Positions 44,487 to 55,511 are shown, counted from the first letter of the stretch. The stretch is DNA of 64,000 bases from Triatoma infestans (GCA_011037195.1 JAAEAF010002736.1:86337-150336), one strand, 5' to 3'. Numbers and translations are program-made. The notes: generated by a model from the sequence alone, not told the origin.

Positions 44487-44563
44487 TCTGTTAACAATAA
44501 CAATAATTATTTAAAAAAGAAAAACAGAGATATTTTCCGTGATAGCCTGCTTCTTTTTGTGGT

Positions 44564-44601
44564 CATCGGCCGGTTTCGGGCGTTCGCCCTTCTTCAGGAT
44601 G
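44564..44601 (-). ncRNA. Hammerhead motif, family A copy 2, left arm
   Basis: Core CTGAAGA and GAAA are intact, but the trinucleotide before the cleavage site is GCC instead of GTC. That change would be expected to abolish or greatly weaken cleavage. Confidence 0.5.
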
Positions 44602-44692
44602 CGTTTGTCAAACAGTGTGATAACACAGACTTGCAGTGTGTAAACTGAATTTGCTCTGTTCAAGTCTGTGTTATCACACAGTCTGACAAACG

Positions 44693-44729
44693 CATCCTGA
44701 AGATGGCGAACGCCGGAAACCGGTCGATG
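44693..44729 (+). ncRNA. Hammerhead motif, family A copy 2, right arm
   Basis: CATC, CTGAAGA at 44697-44703, a GGCG/CGCC stem, GAAA at 44716-44719, CCGG, GTC and GATG. The core is complete, with stem II one pair shorter than in copy 1. Confidence 0.65.
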
Positions 44730-44879
44730 ACCACAAAAAGAAGCAGAATCACGGAAAATATCTCTGATGCTTTCCAGCTCTGCGAAACCAATCACATCAA
44801 TTACCTTCAAACTTAGCATTTTTACTAAACGTTTACGTGGCTTTAAAATTACATTTAATCGTAACGTGGTGTGAATTAT

Positions 44880-45050
44880 TATGATCTTTTAGGTTTCCGC
44901 GGCCATTTTCATGAATTGGAGTTTCCGGGTTGACACCGCGTCAGTGGTTTGCTAGAAGCCGACGTTTCGCCCATATTGCAATGCCCCTGAAGAGGTTAAT
45001 GGCAATATGGGCAAAACGTCGTTCCGTTTTTTGCCGTTCATCCGAAATAT
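44880..45050 (-). mobile_element. Foldback element, hammerhead family C, copy 2
   Basis: cttttaggtttccgcggccattttcatg... ggtttgctagaagccgacgtttcgcccatattgc is the reverse of the arm at 37290-37465. A short inverted partner follows (cctgaagaggttaatggcaatatgggcaaaacgtcg), with CTGAAGA at 44987-44993 and a mutated GAAA (CAAAA). Confidence 0.55.
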
Positions 45051-45054
45051 AACA

Positions 45055-45388
45055 AAAAACTGCTTAAAACTCAGTCTGGAAAGCAGTGGTCTATTTAGCA
45101 ATAGGGTCCATACAGTGATCTCCAGTCTCAAATTAGACTGCAGATCCAGGCCTGCCTGAAAACACTTGAGCTAATCATTAGCTATCATCAACAGACGGAC
45201 CCAACATTAACCAGTCGTCCCTAGAAGGTAAGAACACTTTTGGTGAGATCAACTATAAAAGTCTTAAACCTTTATCAGAAGGTGGAGGTTTATACTTGTT
45301 GGTTTGTAGGAAATAAGAAGTTATCTGTGTGTGTGACTACATTGTATGACCACTAATAGAAAAGAGAGGTTGGGCCGCCATCAGTCTT
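45055..45388. other. Intron DNA, no gene
   Basis: Nothing recognised. Confidence 0.4.
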
Positions 45389-45404
45389 CAGTAACATTTA
45401 AAAT
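45389..45404. repeat. 16-bp target-site duplication, left copy
   Basis: CAGTAACATTTAAAAT, repeated exactly at 45755-45770. Confidence 0.9.
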
Positions 45405-45754
45405 CTTCTTCTTTTTATTCTTCGTCTTCTAAAATCTATCCTGTCTCTCTTCGACTTCCCCTCGATTTTCCTGAGGTACCGCATCTCAGCTGCTTGGATG
45501 CGGCTCTTTTCATTTTCTTTCAGGGCCCAGGATTCACTTGCGTAAGTGAGAGTTGGAACATAAATTGACCGATATACTGCTAGTTTTGTCTCTTTTTTTG
45601 TCTCTTTTCTATAAGGCAAGACCCTATAAGGCAACGACATGGCGAGGAAATGGAACAAACAAATATACTACGTGGAACGTGAGAGGTTTGCGAGGAAAGG
45701 AAGTAGAGTTAGTGGAAGAAATGAAGAAGATGGAAGTACAAATATTAACGTTGA
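45405..45754 (-). mobile_element. 5'-inverted (twin-primed) LINE fragment, 350 bp
   Basis: On the minus strand, 45600-45405 encodes the end of the reverse transcriptase: LAVYRSIYVPTLTYASESWA, then LKENEKSRIQAAEMRYLRKI and EGKSKRDRI. On the plus strand, 45640-45754 encodes the start of an endonuclease of the same LINE group: YTTWNVRGLRGKEVELVEEM. The two ends of one element thus sit in opposite orientation within one pair of exact 16-bp duplications. This is the known signature of twin priming during insertion. The middle of the element is missing. The family appears related to the WLGHVERM fragment at 36066. Confidence 0.85.
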
Positions 45755-45770
45755 CAGTAACATTTAAAAT
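45755..45770. repeat. 16-bp target-site duplication, right copy
   Basis: Exact repeat of 45389-45404. Confidence 0.9.
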
Positions 45771-45799
45771 GATAGTTAATAGCTGAGATAACGTCATCC

Positions 45800-46260
45800 C
45801 GAATCGCTCTTACAGTTGTTAACTGATTTTCCTCAAACTTGGAATTCTGGCAATGCATTTAATGTAACTTAATATTATGCACTTAATGTTATATAACAAG
45901 TGTAATAATTGAACTGAAAGTGGCAATTTGGAGGAAGATACCTTTGTGTTGAAACTCTCTCCAGGATCATTTGAAAATCAATTCTTTTCTGGAAAAATGA
46001 CCAGCCTACTAGTATAGTTCGCATGCGCAAATATAAAGAAAATTGATGGAGGCATTTCCCCCCCAAAAAAATTGCCCAAAAAGTTGCACATCCGGTAGAC
46101 AGATTTTGATCGAAACTTTCGTGCCAGATTCGACAATGTGATACTTTACAGGTTTGAGCTTCCTGCCAATTTCGTTTTTGATATTTATTAGTTCACGTGC
46201 ATACATGCACCCCTCTCCACACACACACACACACACACACACACCTTCAAAAAAGGTTAT
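45800..46260 (+). repeat. TCTGG-family fragment
   Basis: tgattttcctcaaacttggaattctgg... to gttgcacatccggtagacagattttgatcg and the (CA)n tract at 46216-46243. Confidence 0.6.
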
Positions 46261-46359
46261 ACACCTTAGAATTTTAGGTTAATGAAGAATCAATGTTTTT
46301 TATAATATTATTATGTTTGCTAGAGTTTTATCTATAATAATGATTTAAAAAAATGTTAT

Positions 46360-46650
46360 AGGGTTCCACTCCCAAAGTTTACCGTATCCAATCCTTCCAG
46401 TCCAAAATTTTACGATGTCTCCAAAAAACCTTACTTATTGACCTAACAGTTCCATTTGTGTCCGATATAATAAAATTCCGTTTCATCAAAGATTCCATAA
46501 CTCCTTGCCCCATCATCATAATCCTTTGGTTCAACAAACCTTGCAAATCAAATTTTACCCGACAATCCATCCCGAAGTCTAAAGCGTCCGTGGACCGCTG
46601 ACCTTTCAAATTAATTCCAACGCCTACAGCGTAAACTCTTTAAATACTTC
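46360..46650 (+). pseudogene. Jockey-clade LINE C-terminal fragment
   Basis: Reading KVYRIQSFQSKILRCL and then VPFVSDIIKFRFIKDSI matches the region near the end of Jockey reverse-transcriptase proteins (RIQTFQN..LR... VSD.IK.RF..). Frames change after this point. The minus-strand frame over the same bases is a shadow. Confidence 0.5.
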
Positions 46651-46739
46651 ACCTCCAGAGATACAATTTTTCTTTTGAAATTGATGAAATTAATTTCCTT
46701 TTACTTATAGAAAAGAAAGCATTTCAGAAGAGTTTGGAG

Positions 46740-46850
46740 ATCACTACGTGTAATGGAAGAATTTTTTTCGATTTTTCACCAGTTTCTCAAAAAAGTTTCC
46801 ATCGTTTTCTTTAAGGTTGTTAAAATAATTACTCAGATATATAGATCAAC
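46740..46850 (-). repeat. TCTGG-family fragment
   Basis: cgatttttcaccagtttctcaaaaaagtttccatcgttttctttaagg. Confidence 0.4.
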
Positions 46851-46854
46851 AGTT

Positions 46855-47265
46855 ACTAGCCGATCAGGTAGCGTACTAGAACTAAATGGATTACCCATAA
46901 CCATAACACCCCGTCCAAAAAAAAAAATCGCCATCTTGGCAACCCTTAGCTCTTCATGAAATATTTACAAGACGTTAGATTAGTTTAATTTGATTTTTCC
47001 GCGATTTAATTGCAATGGTGCGATATATTAGCGGCTTGAAAAGTTTTGACCACTTTCCTGGTAAAACAAAAAAAAACAAAAAAAGGAAGGAAACTTAAAA
47101 TAAAAGAAGGATCAGGAAGGAAGTCAAATTTCTGATGTTAGAACAACTGTACAGGAAATAATAGCGGAAGTGTTTTTATAAAACTTTTCTTATCATATTA
47201 TTTGTATTCTGTTAAAAAAATATAGCCTTATTTAGATTGTTTTTCGCATGAACTGAACTATTTTT
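46855..47265. other. AT-rich intron DNA, no gene
   Basis: Nothing recognised. Confidence 0.4.
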
Positions 47266-47269
47266 AACT

Positions 47270-47945
47270 TTTTATTTTTCTTTATTACAATGGCGGTAAA
47301 TTATCGAAATAGAGCTTCACCAGAAATATATATTTTTGAAGTGACCTGAGTTTGAAAAAAAATTTTTAAAGAGTGGTTACTTTTCTATCCAAAGTAGCCT
47401 ACAAATTTCCAAAGCAAAGTTGATCAAATACTCCCATTACATCAAAGAAGCATTCCATCGCGAATTTCTTCGCTACCAATGCTTACTTAATTAAATTAAT
47501 TTATGGAGAATTGTTCTCATTAGCACACCATTCTTATAAACATTAATTAAAAAAAATTGTCTTTAAACTTGGATTTTTACTATACGTTTAGTTATACCTA
47601 ATTATAATAAATAGGTGATAGAACCGAACATTATAATTGAGTGACGCCATTCTTAATCTTGCATTAATAAAGGCAAAAAAAGTATGGCACTACGATTTAT
47701 AAACACTCTCGGAAGTGTTAACACTTCCGCTCTGTCTGAAAAATAAACGATTTTGTTCAAATTTTGCACAAGTAACTAAACACTTGTTGGCTAAACTTGT
47801 TAGTCCTTTGCCAAGAACAATATATCAATCACCTGGTTGCAGAGAAACGAACTAAATATTTAGTAAACATTTCAACATTCAACAACAATTTTCTCCATCA
47901 GAACTGAGAAGACGCTGTGTGAGTGTTTCACAGTAATTTTTTTTC
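47270..47945 (-). repeat. TCTGG-family copy, ends only recognisable
   Basis: Hairpin-side region at 47285-47375 (atcgaaatagagcttcaccagaaatatat) and the 5' end at 47910-47938 (gacgctgtgtgagtgtttcacagt). The interior is not clearly alignable. Confidence 0.45.
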
Positions 47946-47949
47946 TCTC

Positions 47950-48515
47950 TCTCTTTAAATAATTATTTTATTAATAAAACATATGTAGAGAAAAACAAAT
48001 ATCATTGAAAATTTTGAGAAAGATAATTGACAACTTATAATGTCTTATTGCGTCATACACTAAAAAGATGTTTTTGCGTAATGATTATTTTAAAAGTTTA
48101 TTATTGCTAATTAGAAATCAATTAAGTGATTATATCTTAAGAAATATTTATTATAATGGATTTATTTATATTTAACCTTCATCATTCAACATTGCTTTGT
48201 TGTTTTTTACTTCCCCCCACCACCTGTCAGTACTTAATGTTTTATTTTAATACGTCTTATATCGTGAAAAGTCCTAAGAGCCTTTATAGTCCATCGGAAC
48301 GACCTTTCAACTAAACCTATATAATATACTTCAAAACCTCATCCATATGATTGAATCTTCATTGGACATTCTTTAACATAGCTCCGTTATCTTAGTTTCA
48401 GAATACAAAACTCCACCATTAGAAAAAGCCACATTTATGCGTTCTAATATATCTATTGTATAATGTGTGAGTGAGTGAGTGTGGATGATGATTAGAGTTT
48501 CCTTTTGGGTACGAT
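47950..48515. other. AT-rich intron DNA, no gene
   Basis: Nothing recognised. Confidence 0.45.
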
Positions 48516-48699
48516 GCACGCATTAACTAATCTCTGCAGGCGCATAAATGCATTATGTGCTGGTCAGTGGGTGTCAAAGTAAGTTCGTGGTCGTCAGGCC
48601 GTGGATACTCGCTAGATACCTGAAGAAGTGGTTAATCAGCTAGTAAAAGACTAGATTCTTATCTTAGAATCTTCTTCTCTAGGCTTATTATAGAATAAT

Positions 48700-49230
48700 A
48701 ATTTAGGATTGATTGCTGCTCTTTAACTATTTTGCAGTTCCCCCACTACTTCTCTCCTCTTCATGTCTCCGTCGCTGATGACTGGTGGGGAACAGTTTAA
48801 GCTGTCAGGTGTTTTAGCATACAGATGTACCGTAACATCAGTATTCCGAGAATCAGAGGAAGAATCCCCATTGTTGCTCTCCTGAGGGTTCCAATAGAGC
48901 CTTCGCAGACAGGTGGCTGCCGCTTCATTGCCCTCAAAACCTGGATACCCAAGCTAGAAAAATCTTGTTTTGGCTACTAATTTCCATTGGTATACCCAAG
49001 CATTCCACACCAACTCAAAGTGACCTGATACGAGCTAATGTCTCGCAAAGCCGCCTGATTATCTGAGTAAATGACGACTCTGAAGTTTTGTACTTCTAGT
49101 TACTGCTAGCTAGCTTACCTAAACTTACTGAGATGTCACACGTAGGAATGGCCACTCCTTCTTCCATCCTGGAGTCCGTCCATGATCTCCACGATTGCCC
49201 AAAATAAGCCAGGCACCTTTTAAATATCAG
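48700..49230 (-). pseudogene. LINE RNase H domain remnant
   Basis: On the minus strand, RVVIYSDNQAALRDISSYQV (about 49080-49020) carries the YSDNQAAL block with one of the catalytic acids. Further on, LGYPGFEGNEAAATCLRRL (about 48955-48900) is the WVPGHxGNExAD block, in which the final aspartate has become Ala/Thr. Together they mark an RNase H of the type found at the end of R1/I-clade LINE ORF2 proteins. Stops and frame changes make it a pseudogene. Confidence 0.6.
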
Positions 49231-49239
49231 CGGAACAAA

Positions 49240-50020
49240 TAAGATTTCTAAGTACAGCACAATATCAAGAAGTCAAGGCTCTCTATCTCTGACCCTTTAG
49301 TTATCCACATTTCCTAAATAAAACACGAAATATATAAGTTGTAAAATAAAAAAACGCAGTCATAGACTTCCTCTGCATCAATAAAAGAAACTATATAAGA
49401 AATAGAAAGAAAAAAAAACAATTTAAACACTAAGCTAACAGAGAAGAAGAAAGAAAAGTGGTTAACTGGAACAATATCCAGGCCCTAAAAAAAAAAATTG
49501 CGCCAAGTATTTTTCCCTATTTTATCGAATTTACTGGAGCGTAATTTTCCTAAAGGTTTTCCCTAAAAGATCTTATCATTTGCAGGTTTGGGAAGCCCAG
49601 TTTTTCAGTTTTTTCCTTTTTTTTTTTTTACTTTTCTTTTGCAACTGCAATAGTGGCTTCATTCTGCCCCATTGTTTTCCTTTTCCATTTTCTTCTTTTT
49701 CTTTTTTGGACCGAATGAATGTATCCAGTTAACTTGTAACAAAAAAAACACTAGAGTAAATTACCGTATCAATTACAACCATCGGGATTTTATGTTTAAA
49801 AAAAAAATATATTTAAATACGATAAAGATAATAACTTTGTTTTCAATATGCTTAAATAATTGCTTCAAATTGCTTTAATTTAGTTTATAAAATGCGTAAA
49901 TAAAATTTAATTACACTTAATAAACATAATATAAATGACCTTGTTTTAATTAAAAAGGTCTTTATTGTTTAATCCGCCGACACCATCTCGGGGTGGGGAG
50001 GCTAAAACAAGGAAATGTTA
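49240..50020. other. AT-rich intron DNA, no gene
   Basis: Nothing recognised. Confidence 0.45.
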
Positions 50021-50024
50021 TTTT

Positions 50025-51015
50025 ATAGAACTGCTAGTAGTGGGTGAGAGGGAGCAGTATTTCCTCACAATACGAAAAAAAAATTATTGAAGAATAAATA
50101 TTTCAAATACAAAATATGATAGGAGTTTCAAATTTGATATTATTACGTTCAGGTATTACCATGAGATCCGGAAGAAGTTTTCGCCAAAAATCCATTTCGG
50201 CAGATGTGCAACTTACTGGAATTTTTTTTACTCCTGATAAGAGGGGGAGTTTTGCAAACGAGTCCAATTTTTTTGATATCGTGTTTTCACCGGAAATATA
50301 TGTTCCGAGGTGCTGTGAGGACCCTCCTTAGTGCTGTGAGGACCCTCCTCAGTGCTGTAAGGACCCTCCTCAGTGCTGTGAAACCTCTCCTCAGTGCTGT
50401 GAGGACCCTCCTCAATCAAGATAATTGAAATATAGAAAATCGCAGGCAGTTTAAACTTAATATTTTTGTTATACCAATGAGATATGGCAATAAGGGTTTT
50501 GCGTTGATTCTTTTTTTTGAAAAAATTTATTTTTTAGAAGCTTCTGAAGGGGGAACTGGAAGCTTTCCCCCAAAGTACTATTTGCGTACAAAGTATGGAT
50601 TACCACCTGTACAATATTAAAAAACATGCTAGAAAGCATTGTATAATGTTAAGAAGCATTGCTAGAATTCTAAAATTGAAGAAACTCGATTAACCGGAGT
50701 CCGACTTTACAGAATAAGTTTCAGAGTTGTTTGAAATTTTCTTGAAAAACTGCACCAACGATTTTCTTTAAATTTGAATGCGAATTGCACAGGTATGAAT
50801 CTATCACTTTTATTTACATTTGTTTTCCCCGGCAACATTGATTTTAAAGATGTAGTGGGAGATCTACGCGTTAGGGCCCCCTTTAAACTGCTGTTACAAG
50901 TTTTGCTAAGGAGTTGAGTGACAGAAGGCTCCACAGCCAGCCATACAATGCCCATAATCCCTACTACCTTTATTGCCGTAAGAGAAAATTACGTTTGTAT
51001 TGTGTTTCTAACTAG
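50025..51015 (-). repeat. TCTGG-family copies, partly overlapping, with a 21-bp tandem expansion
   Basis: A first partial copy (50100-50230) is followed by a hairpin-side start at 50232 (tgataagagggggagttttgcaaacgagtcc). The 5' end is at 50970-51012 (gccgtaagagaaaattacgtttgtattgtgtttctaactag). Confidence 0.6.
50312..50415. repeat. 21-bp tandem repeat, five copies, within a TCTGG copy
   Basis: Unit TGCTGTGAGGACCCTCCTCAG. It falls where other copies have gaggtcccctgagtccg once. There are no spacers. Confidence 0.9.
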
Positions 51016-51349
51016 ATGTTGATTCAATTGATTGATTCCTCTATACAATGTGTGTGTGTACTCTAAATATCATACAGTGATGGCTGAATTGCATGCAATA
51101 ACAACACCCTGAATGCACGCTAACCCTGGATGCATGACGTCATAGATTACATATTTTGAGCCTCCCCCTCTTTTGGGCCAGATTCTAGCTACACTCACCA
51201 TAGAAAATATCTTAATCAGCTTCTGCGAATTAATATATCGAATTATATGGAAGCCAGCTCTTTGGGGGAGCCGAAACAACTAGATCTCTTTCAATAATAT
51301 AAATATATCCGAAGGGATATATTTACCCCTCACCCGGCACCTATCCCTC

Positions 51350-51580
51350 TCTCTCTCTCTTTTGTGAGTGTGTAAAAACAAAATAGCTCAAAACACCCAA
51401 TTGCAAGAAGCTCAAATTTGATATTCCCTCGTCGTATCATTACCGTAACTGATACATAACAATGGTGTCGAACGAAATCCATTAGCCGACCGCCAACTTT
51501 AATCAATGTTTGTTTCTTTTTTTCTGTTTTCCGTGAATTCATTGAAATGGATCAAACAATTCACTTTGTAGTCCGCTTAC
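51350..51580 (-). repeat. TCTGG-family fragment
   Basis: gtgagtgtgtaaaaacaaaatagctcaaaacacccaattgcaagaagctc and onwards to tttctgttttccgtgaattc. Confidence 0.5.
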
Positions 51581-51584
51581 TACT

Positions 51585-52335
51585 CATCTACTACTATCAT
51601 TTTTTTTTTTTAATTACATTTCTAGAAAAACTGGTTTTATTGTTGGACCGGGCGGAGGGGGGAGTTCCAAGCTCAGGCTTCTGTTTACTTGTTATTTCAA
51701 AGTACCGTATGTTCCCACTAACTATATAATTCAGAGAAGAAACAATATTTTTTTAGTGAATAACAAATTTAATGAAAAAACAGTTAATCTGAAGACCTAC
51801 TTACTATTAACTTAATGATCGTATATATGCGGATGGTGTGGTATTGGGTACTGTAATAGTACTGCAATAGTACTGTAATAGTACTGTACTATCCACAGAC
51901 AGACAGAATTAACATTTCATTTGAAATATTTTTTCTAAAAAATTGATTTTAGGAGGAACAGTTAATATATTGGTCACCATTTATGTACAAAATATGGTTC
52001 AACCATAAATGTGAGTATATTAAACGGTAGATAAGCAAAGGTTATTTCCAAAGCCCTCGTAATAAATCAATGACGGGCTTTTCCCACCAAAGGAAGTGCC
52101 ATAATATTACGACATACATGTCATCAGCATGTTATTGATGGGTATATGCATTGGATTAACTAGGAAAACATTTCTGATTGATTTTAAAATATATAGAAAG
52201 TTTAATTAAAGTTGATGCGAATTAATTAAATACGAAGAAAAACAACGGATAATGGAATGATCTCAGTATGTACTTTGTAGGAAATTATTCAATCACAAGG
52301 TAGGAAAAAAAACAGTTCGTATAATAAAATTGAAA
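51585..52335. other. AT-rich intron DNA, no gene
   Basis: An 11-bp unit (actgtaatagt) is repeated about three times at 51850-51886. Otherwise nothing recognised. Confidence 0.45.
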
Positions 52336-52338
52336 AAA

Positions 52339-52365
52339 TCTGGTGTGAAACATTCACACGTCTAG
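52339..52365 (+). repeat. TCTGG-family 5' terminus alone
   Basis: TCTGGTGTGAAACATTCACACG follows an A-run. The ACTTTCTCTTAC part does not follow. Confidence 0.6.
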
Positions 52366-52519
52366 CCGCTATCTTGGGGATATCTAGTTACTCCTGCTAG
52401 TTACAATTATATATTTTTATGTTTATGTTTATTTATTTGAAATTTACAACTGCATATTCAAATACAATAAGTAAATGTGTTATATAAAGAAAATGTGGCT
52501 TGATGGTCTTGAATGGTAT

Positions 52520-54418
52520 CATCCAGTGATGAATAACACTAAGTAATTATGAGGTCGCGGGGCCATGACGCTTTAAGCGTCGTTGTATGTTTCTTGGGAG
52601 GGTTTGAGATGAGAGTGCTTGGCTAGAGGGTTAGAGTGAGATTGAATTCTTAAATGAAATCTTGTAGATAGATGAGGCAAGGGCAAGAGATGACGAAGGG
52701 AATGTTGAGGTCAGTGTGCAAGGTAAGATTGGATACATAATAGGGGCAACCTGCAATATGTCGGAGGATTTTTGATTGAAGGGTTTGGATTCGGTTCAGG
52801 TTGGAACGCTTTACCGTCCCGGTCTTAGTAAGGATGTGTATAACAATCTGTTATTCGAAAGAGATAATTTAGATCGATTACCGAGAAGTCTATGGAAGAG
52901 CCGAAAAAACGATTTTTGAGGTCGCAGCGTTTGAGTCGTGTGTGAGGATTCCATGTAAGTCTCGTGTCTAGGTACGGTCCAAGATAACGCACATGGTCAG
53001 CAGGTGGGATGGGTGTTCCATTTAGATAGAAAGGAGGGAGGGAGGGTTTTATGATTTGAGGTGAATGTTATGTATTTGCATTTATTTATATTTACTTTGA
53101 TTTTCCACTTAGTAAGCAGGTTTCAATAGTGTAAGGTGAGATCGAAGCGAAAGGATAGCATGACATGGTGACAAGAGTTTGGTGACAAGATTGCCGATCA
53201 TCGGCGAAGGTGAATGAATACTGAAGTATTTGAGTGAGTAGGAATATCAGCTGTATATATTAAATAAAGAAGGGGTGCTAGTACCTTGGGGTACGCCGGC
53301 GTGAATTGAATGGATGGAAGAGAATGCGGTGCCTTCACGGACTTGGAAAAATCTGTCTGAGAGATAAGACTTTAGGATTAAGTAGAAGATAAGAAAGGAT
53401 GTCCTTGAGCTTTGATAATAAACCGTCGTGCCATACCCTATCGAAAGCTGTTCAATGTCTAAGAAAATTCCTGGGCAATAATGTTTGAGCTCAAGGGAAG
53501 AGGCGATGGTGTCTATTACTCGATGTGTTTGTTGGATGGAGGAATGAGAGGATCTAAAGCCGAATTGGTGGTTAGGTAAAATTTTGAGAGTTTCTATGAT
53601 TAAATGAAGGCGCTTAATTAAAAGTTTTTCCAGGATAGGAAGAAAGCTAATGGAACGATAGGAAGGCGGAAAATGAGTGGGTTTTTTGGGTTTAGGAATC
53701 ATTTGAATTGTGGAAAATTTCCACAGTATTGGGAAATGAGTAGTTCTGAGGACTGCATTGAAGTTGTATGTGAGAAATAGAAGGGCTTTTTTAGGAAGTT
53801 GAAAAAGAATTTGAGAAGTTGTTAGGTCATATCCAGGATTTTTTGTAGGAAGTTTTCTAATTTCGTTTAGAATTTCAGACGGTGTGAATGGTTTAGGAGG
53901 CAGAGACAGAGGTAAGGGAACGGCAAGGCTTGATATCACGTCTTCGGTATTTTGTGCATCTTGTAAGTCTTGATATGGAGTGAATATTGAGGCGAGATAT
54001 GTAGCAAAGAGATTGGCTTTTTCTTCGTCAGGACTTCGGACTTGGCCCATACGCCGTTGTCATGTCGAAGAGGAGAGGATGTGTGTTTGTATTTTAGTAA
54101 ATGTTTTGTGGCAGTCCATTATCCTTATTTGTTAATGTTTCAGTATATGTGGTGCAGTTAGCATTTTAATTTTCGTATATTTCCTTTTTCAGTTGTCGGG
54201 TTAGTTGGTTGAACAGTTTTTTGTCTGAAGGATAGCTTGTTCGTTGCCATTTGGGTCGTGCTTGTGATGAGCGTGCGTATGTGCAGTGGAAGATTATAGG
54301 CATTGGGTTTGTGATAGAATACATTCGTTTTTGTAGTTGCCGTCCAAATGCTTTGTTGTATTGAGTTAGTTAGGTCGTATACATTATGGTCTAGCTGTTG
54401 GGAAGTCTTTATAGGCAC
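52520..54418 (-). pseudogene. Jockey ORF2, linker and reverse transcriptase
   Basis: A 267-residue frame (54050-53247) shows EEKANLFATYLASIFTP, then LPTKNPGYDLTTSQIL, MIPKPKKPTHFPPSYRSISF, LPILEKLLIKRL, NHQFGFRSSHSSIQQTHR, GIFLDIE (with the first catalytic aspartate), LKSYLSDRFFQV and AGVPQGTSTPSLFNIY. The catalytic FADD box follows out of frame at about 53196-53207, then INKCKYITFTSNH and VRYLGPYLDTRLTWNPH at about 53110-52950. The product-specific blocks identify the Jockey clade. The linker after the endonuclease is at 54418-54158. The expected SFDRVWH after GIFLDIE is corrupted. Confidence 0.8.
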
Positions 54419-54443
54419 TTTAAGTCCAGTTTCTGTTCAAGCA

Positions 54444-55070
54444 TCATTCTGAATAGATCCCAATCGAAGGTCCGGTAATAAGGGTGGGTTTCAGAGGTTT
54501 TGGTATAGGGAGAGATCTAACAAAGTAGGACAGGGCTTGGTCAGAAGAAAAGTCATTTAAGGTAAATGTATTAGTGTGCAATATAGAGATGTTGTTGCAA
54601 ATGAAGAAGTCGAGAGTGTCAGGGCGTTTAGATAAGGAAGAAGGCCAGTTTGTTGGATTTGAGGGAGAAAGAAAGGCGTAATTGTTTAAAGGTAGGATAT
54701 CGTGTAAGACACGTCCGCGGGAGTTGGAGACTCGACTACCCGAGTAGGGGTGTTTTGCATAATAGTCGCCACCACAAATGAAGTTAGGACTGAGCGATTG
54801 GAAGAATGTAGTAAACTGGGTATAGTTGATAGTTTTGTTTGGGGGGCAATATACAGCTGCTAGGGTATAACGAAAAGGATGGCATTGCAAGGAAACTGCA
54901 GAGGCTTGGAGATAGTTGAGCAAATTAGAAGTCATTAGAAAATGAGATAATGATTTACGTATAAGGATAGCTCTGCCACCATGTGCGGTACCATCCGGTC
55001 CTGTATGTCTTATAGTCAGGAATGTAAAAATAGGATCGGTCTGTGAAGTGAGTTTCAGAAATGAGCGCAA
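54444..55070 (-). pseudogene. Jockey ORF2, APE-type endonuclease domain
   Basis: 208 residues: TAHGGRAILIRKSL, then FRYTLAAVYCPPNK, FICGGDYYAKHPYSGSR, SRGRVLHDIL, SPSNPTNWPSSLSKRPDTLD, FFICNNI and a closing NDFSSDQALSYF. The canonical GGDFNAKH has become GGDYYAKH and the SSDH has become SSDQ, so metal and phosphate contacts are damaged. Confidence 0.8.
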
Positions 55071-55175
55071 TGTCTATTCGTCTGTCATGTAATAGCACGT
55101 CTAGTTCTTGTCTGTGATTGTTAAGTCAGTTAGCGTTCCATAAAAGGATTATTAGAGAATTCTGGGTTGCAGGCT

Positions 55176-55511
55176 TTAAGGTTTGAGACGGGGGAGGATA
55201 CTGTTTAAAACAGATGTGAGGAGTGAGATAAGAGGTGTGATTAAAGATTTGAATTCATTGATAAAGGAGGTCAGAACGTTGGTAATGTCTGCTGAGGAAT
55301 GAGAAGGTGGTTGAGGAATGTGTGAGAGTTGTGTGGATGGACCCGCGATCACTTGCGCAAATGACGTTGAGCCTGTCCTACTCTTGGTTATATATTGATG
55401 AATTGGAGAGAAGTCTGCCTTCTGATGTTGGAATTGGACTTTGCAGGAACTGAAGGGTGCTCGTAAACTGGACGTGTTCTTCTTGACTTGGCAGTATATA
55501 TAAAGTGACAA
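55176..55511 (-). pseudogene. Jockey ORF1 (gag), C-terminal part
   Basis: 111 residues with GSTSFAQVIAGPSTQ, a Pro/Ser-rich segment and a final amphipathic NVLTSFINEFKSLITPLISL. The SFAQV motif and its place upstream of the endonuclease are typical of Jockey gag. The zinc knuckles that normally precede it are lost by the 5' truncation. Confidence 0.65.

Larger units (their letters stand above)
44522..44792 (+). mobile_element. Hammerhead foldback element, family A, copy 2
   Basis: The arms 44524-44620 and 44672-44765 are inverted copies with a spacer of about 50 bp. The outer segment tgctttccagctctgcgaaaccaatcac is present only on the right side, whereas in copy 1 (7570) its counterpart is on the left side. 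No clear target duplication was found. Confidence 0.65.

Noticed and set aside
50312..50415. Repeat protein (Ser-Thr-Glu-Glu-Gly-Pro-His repeats on the minus strand)
   Set aside because: The open frame is a by-product of a 21-bp tandem repeat, whose period is divisible by 3, inside a transposable element.
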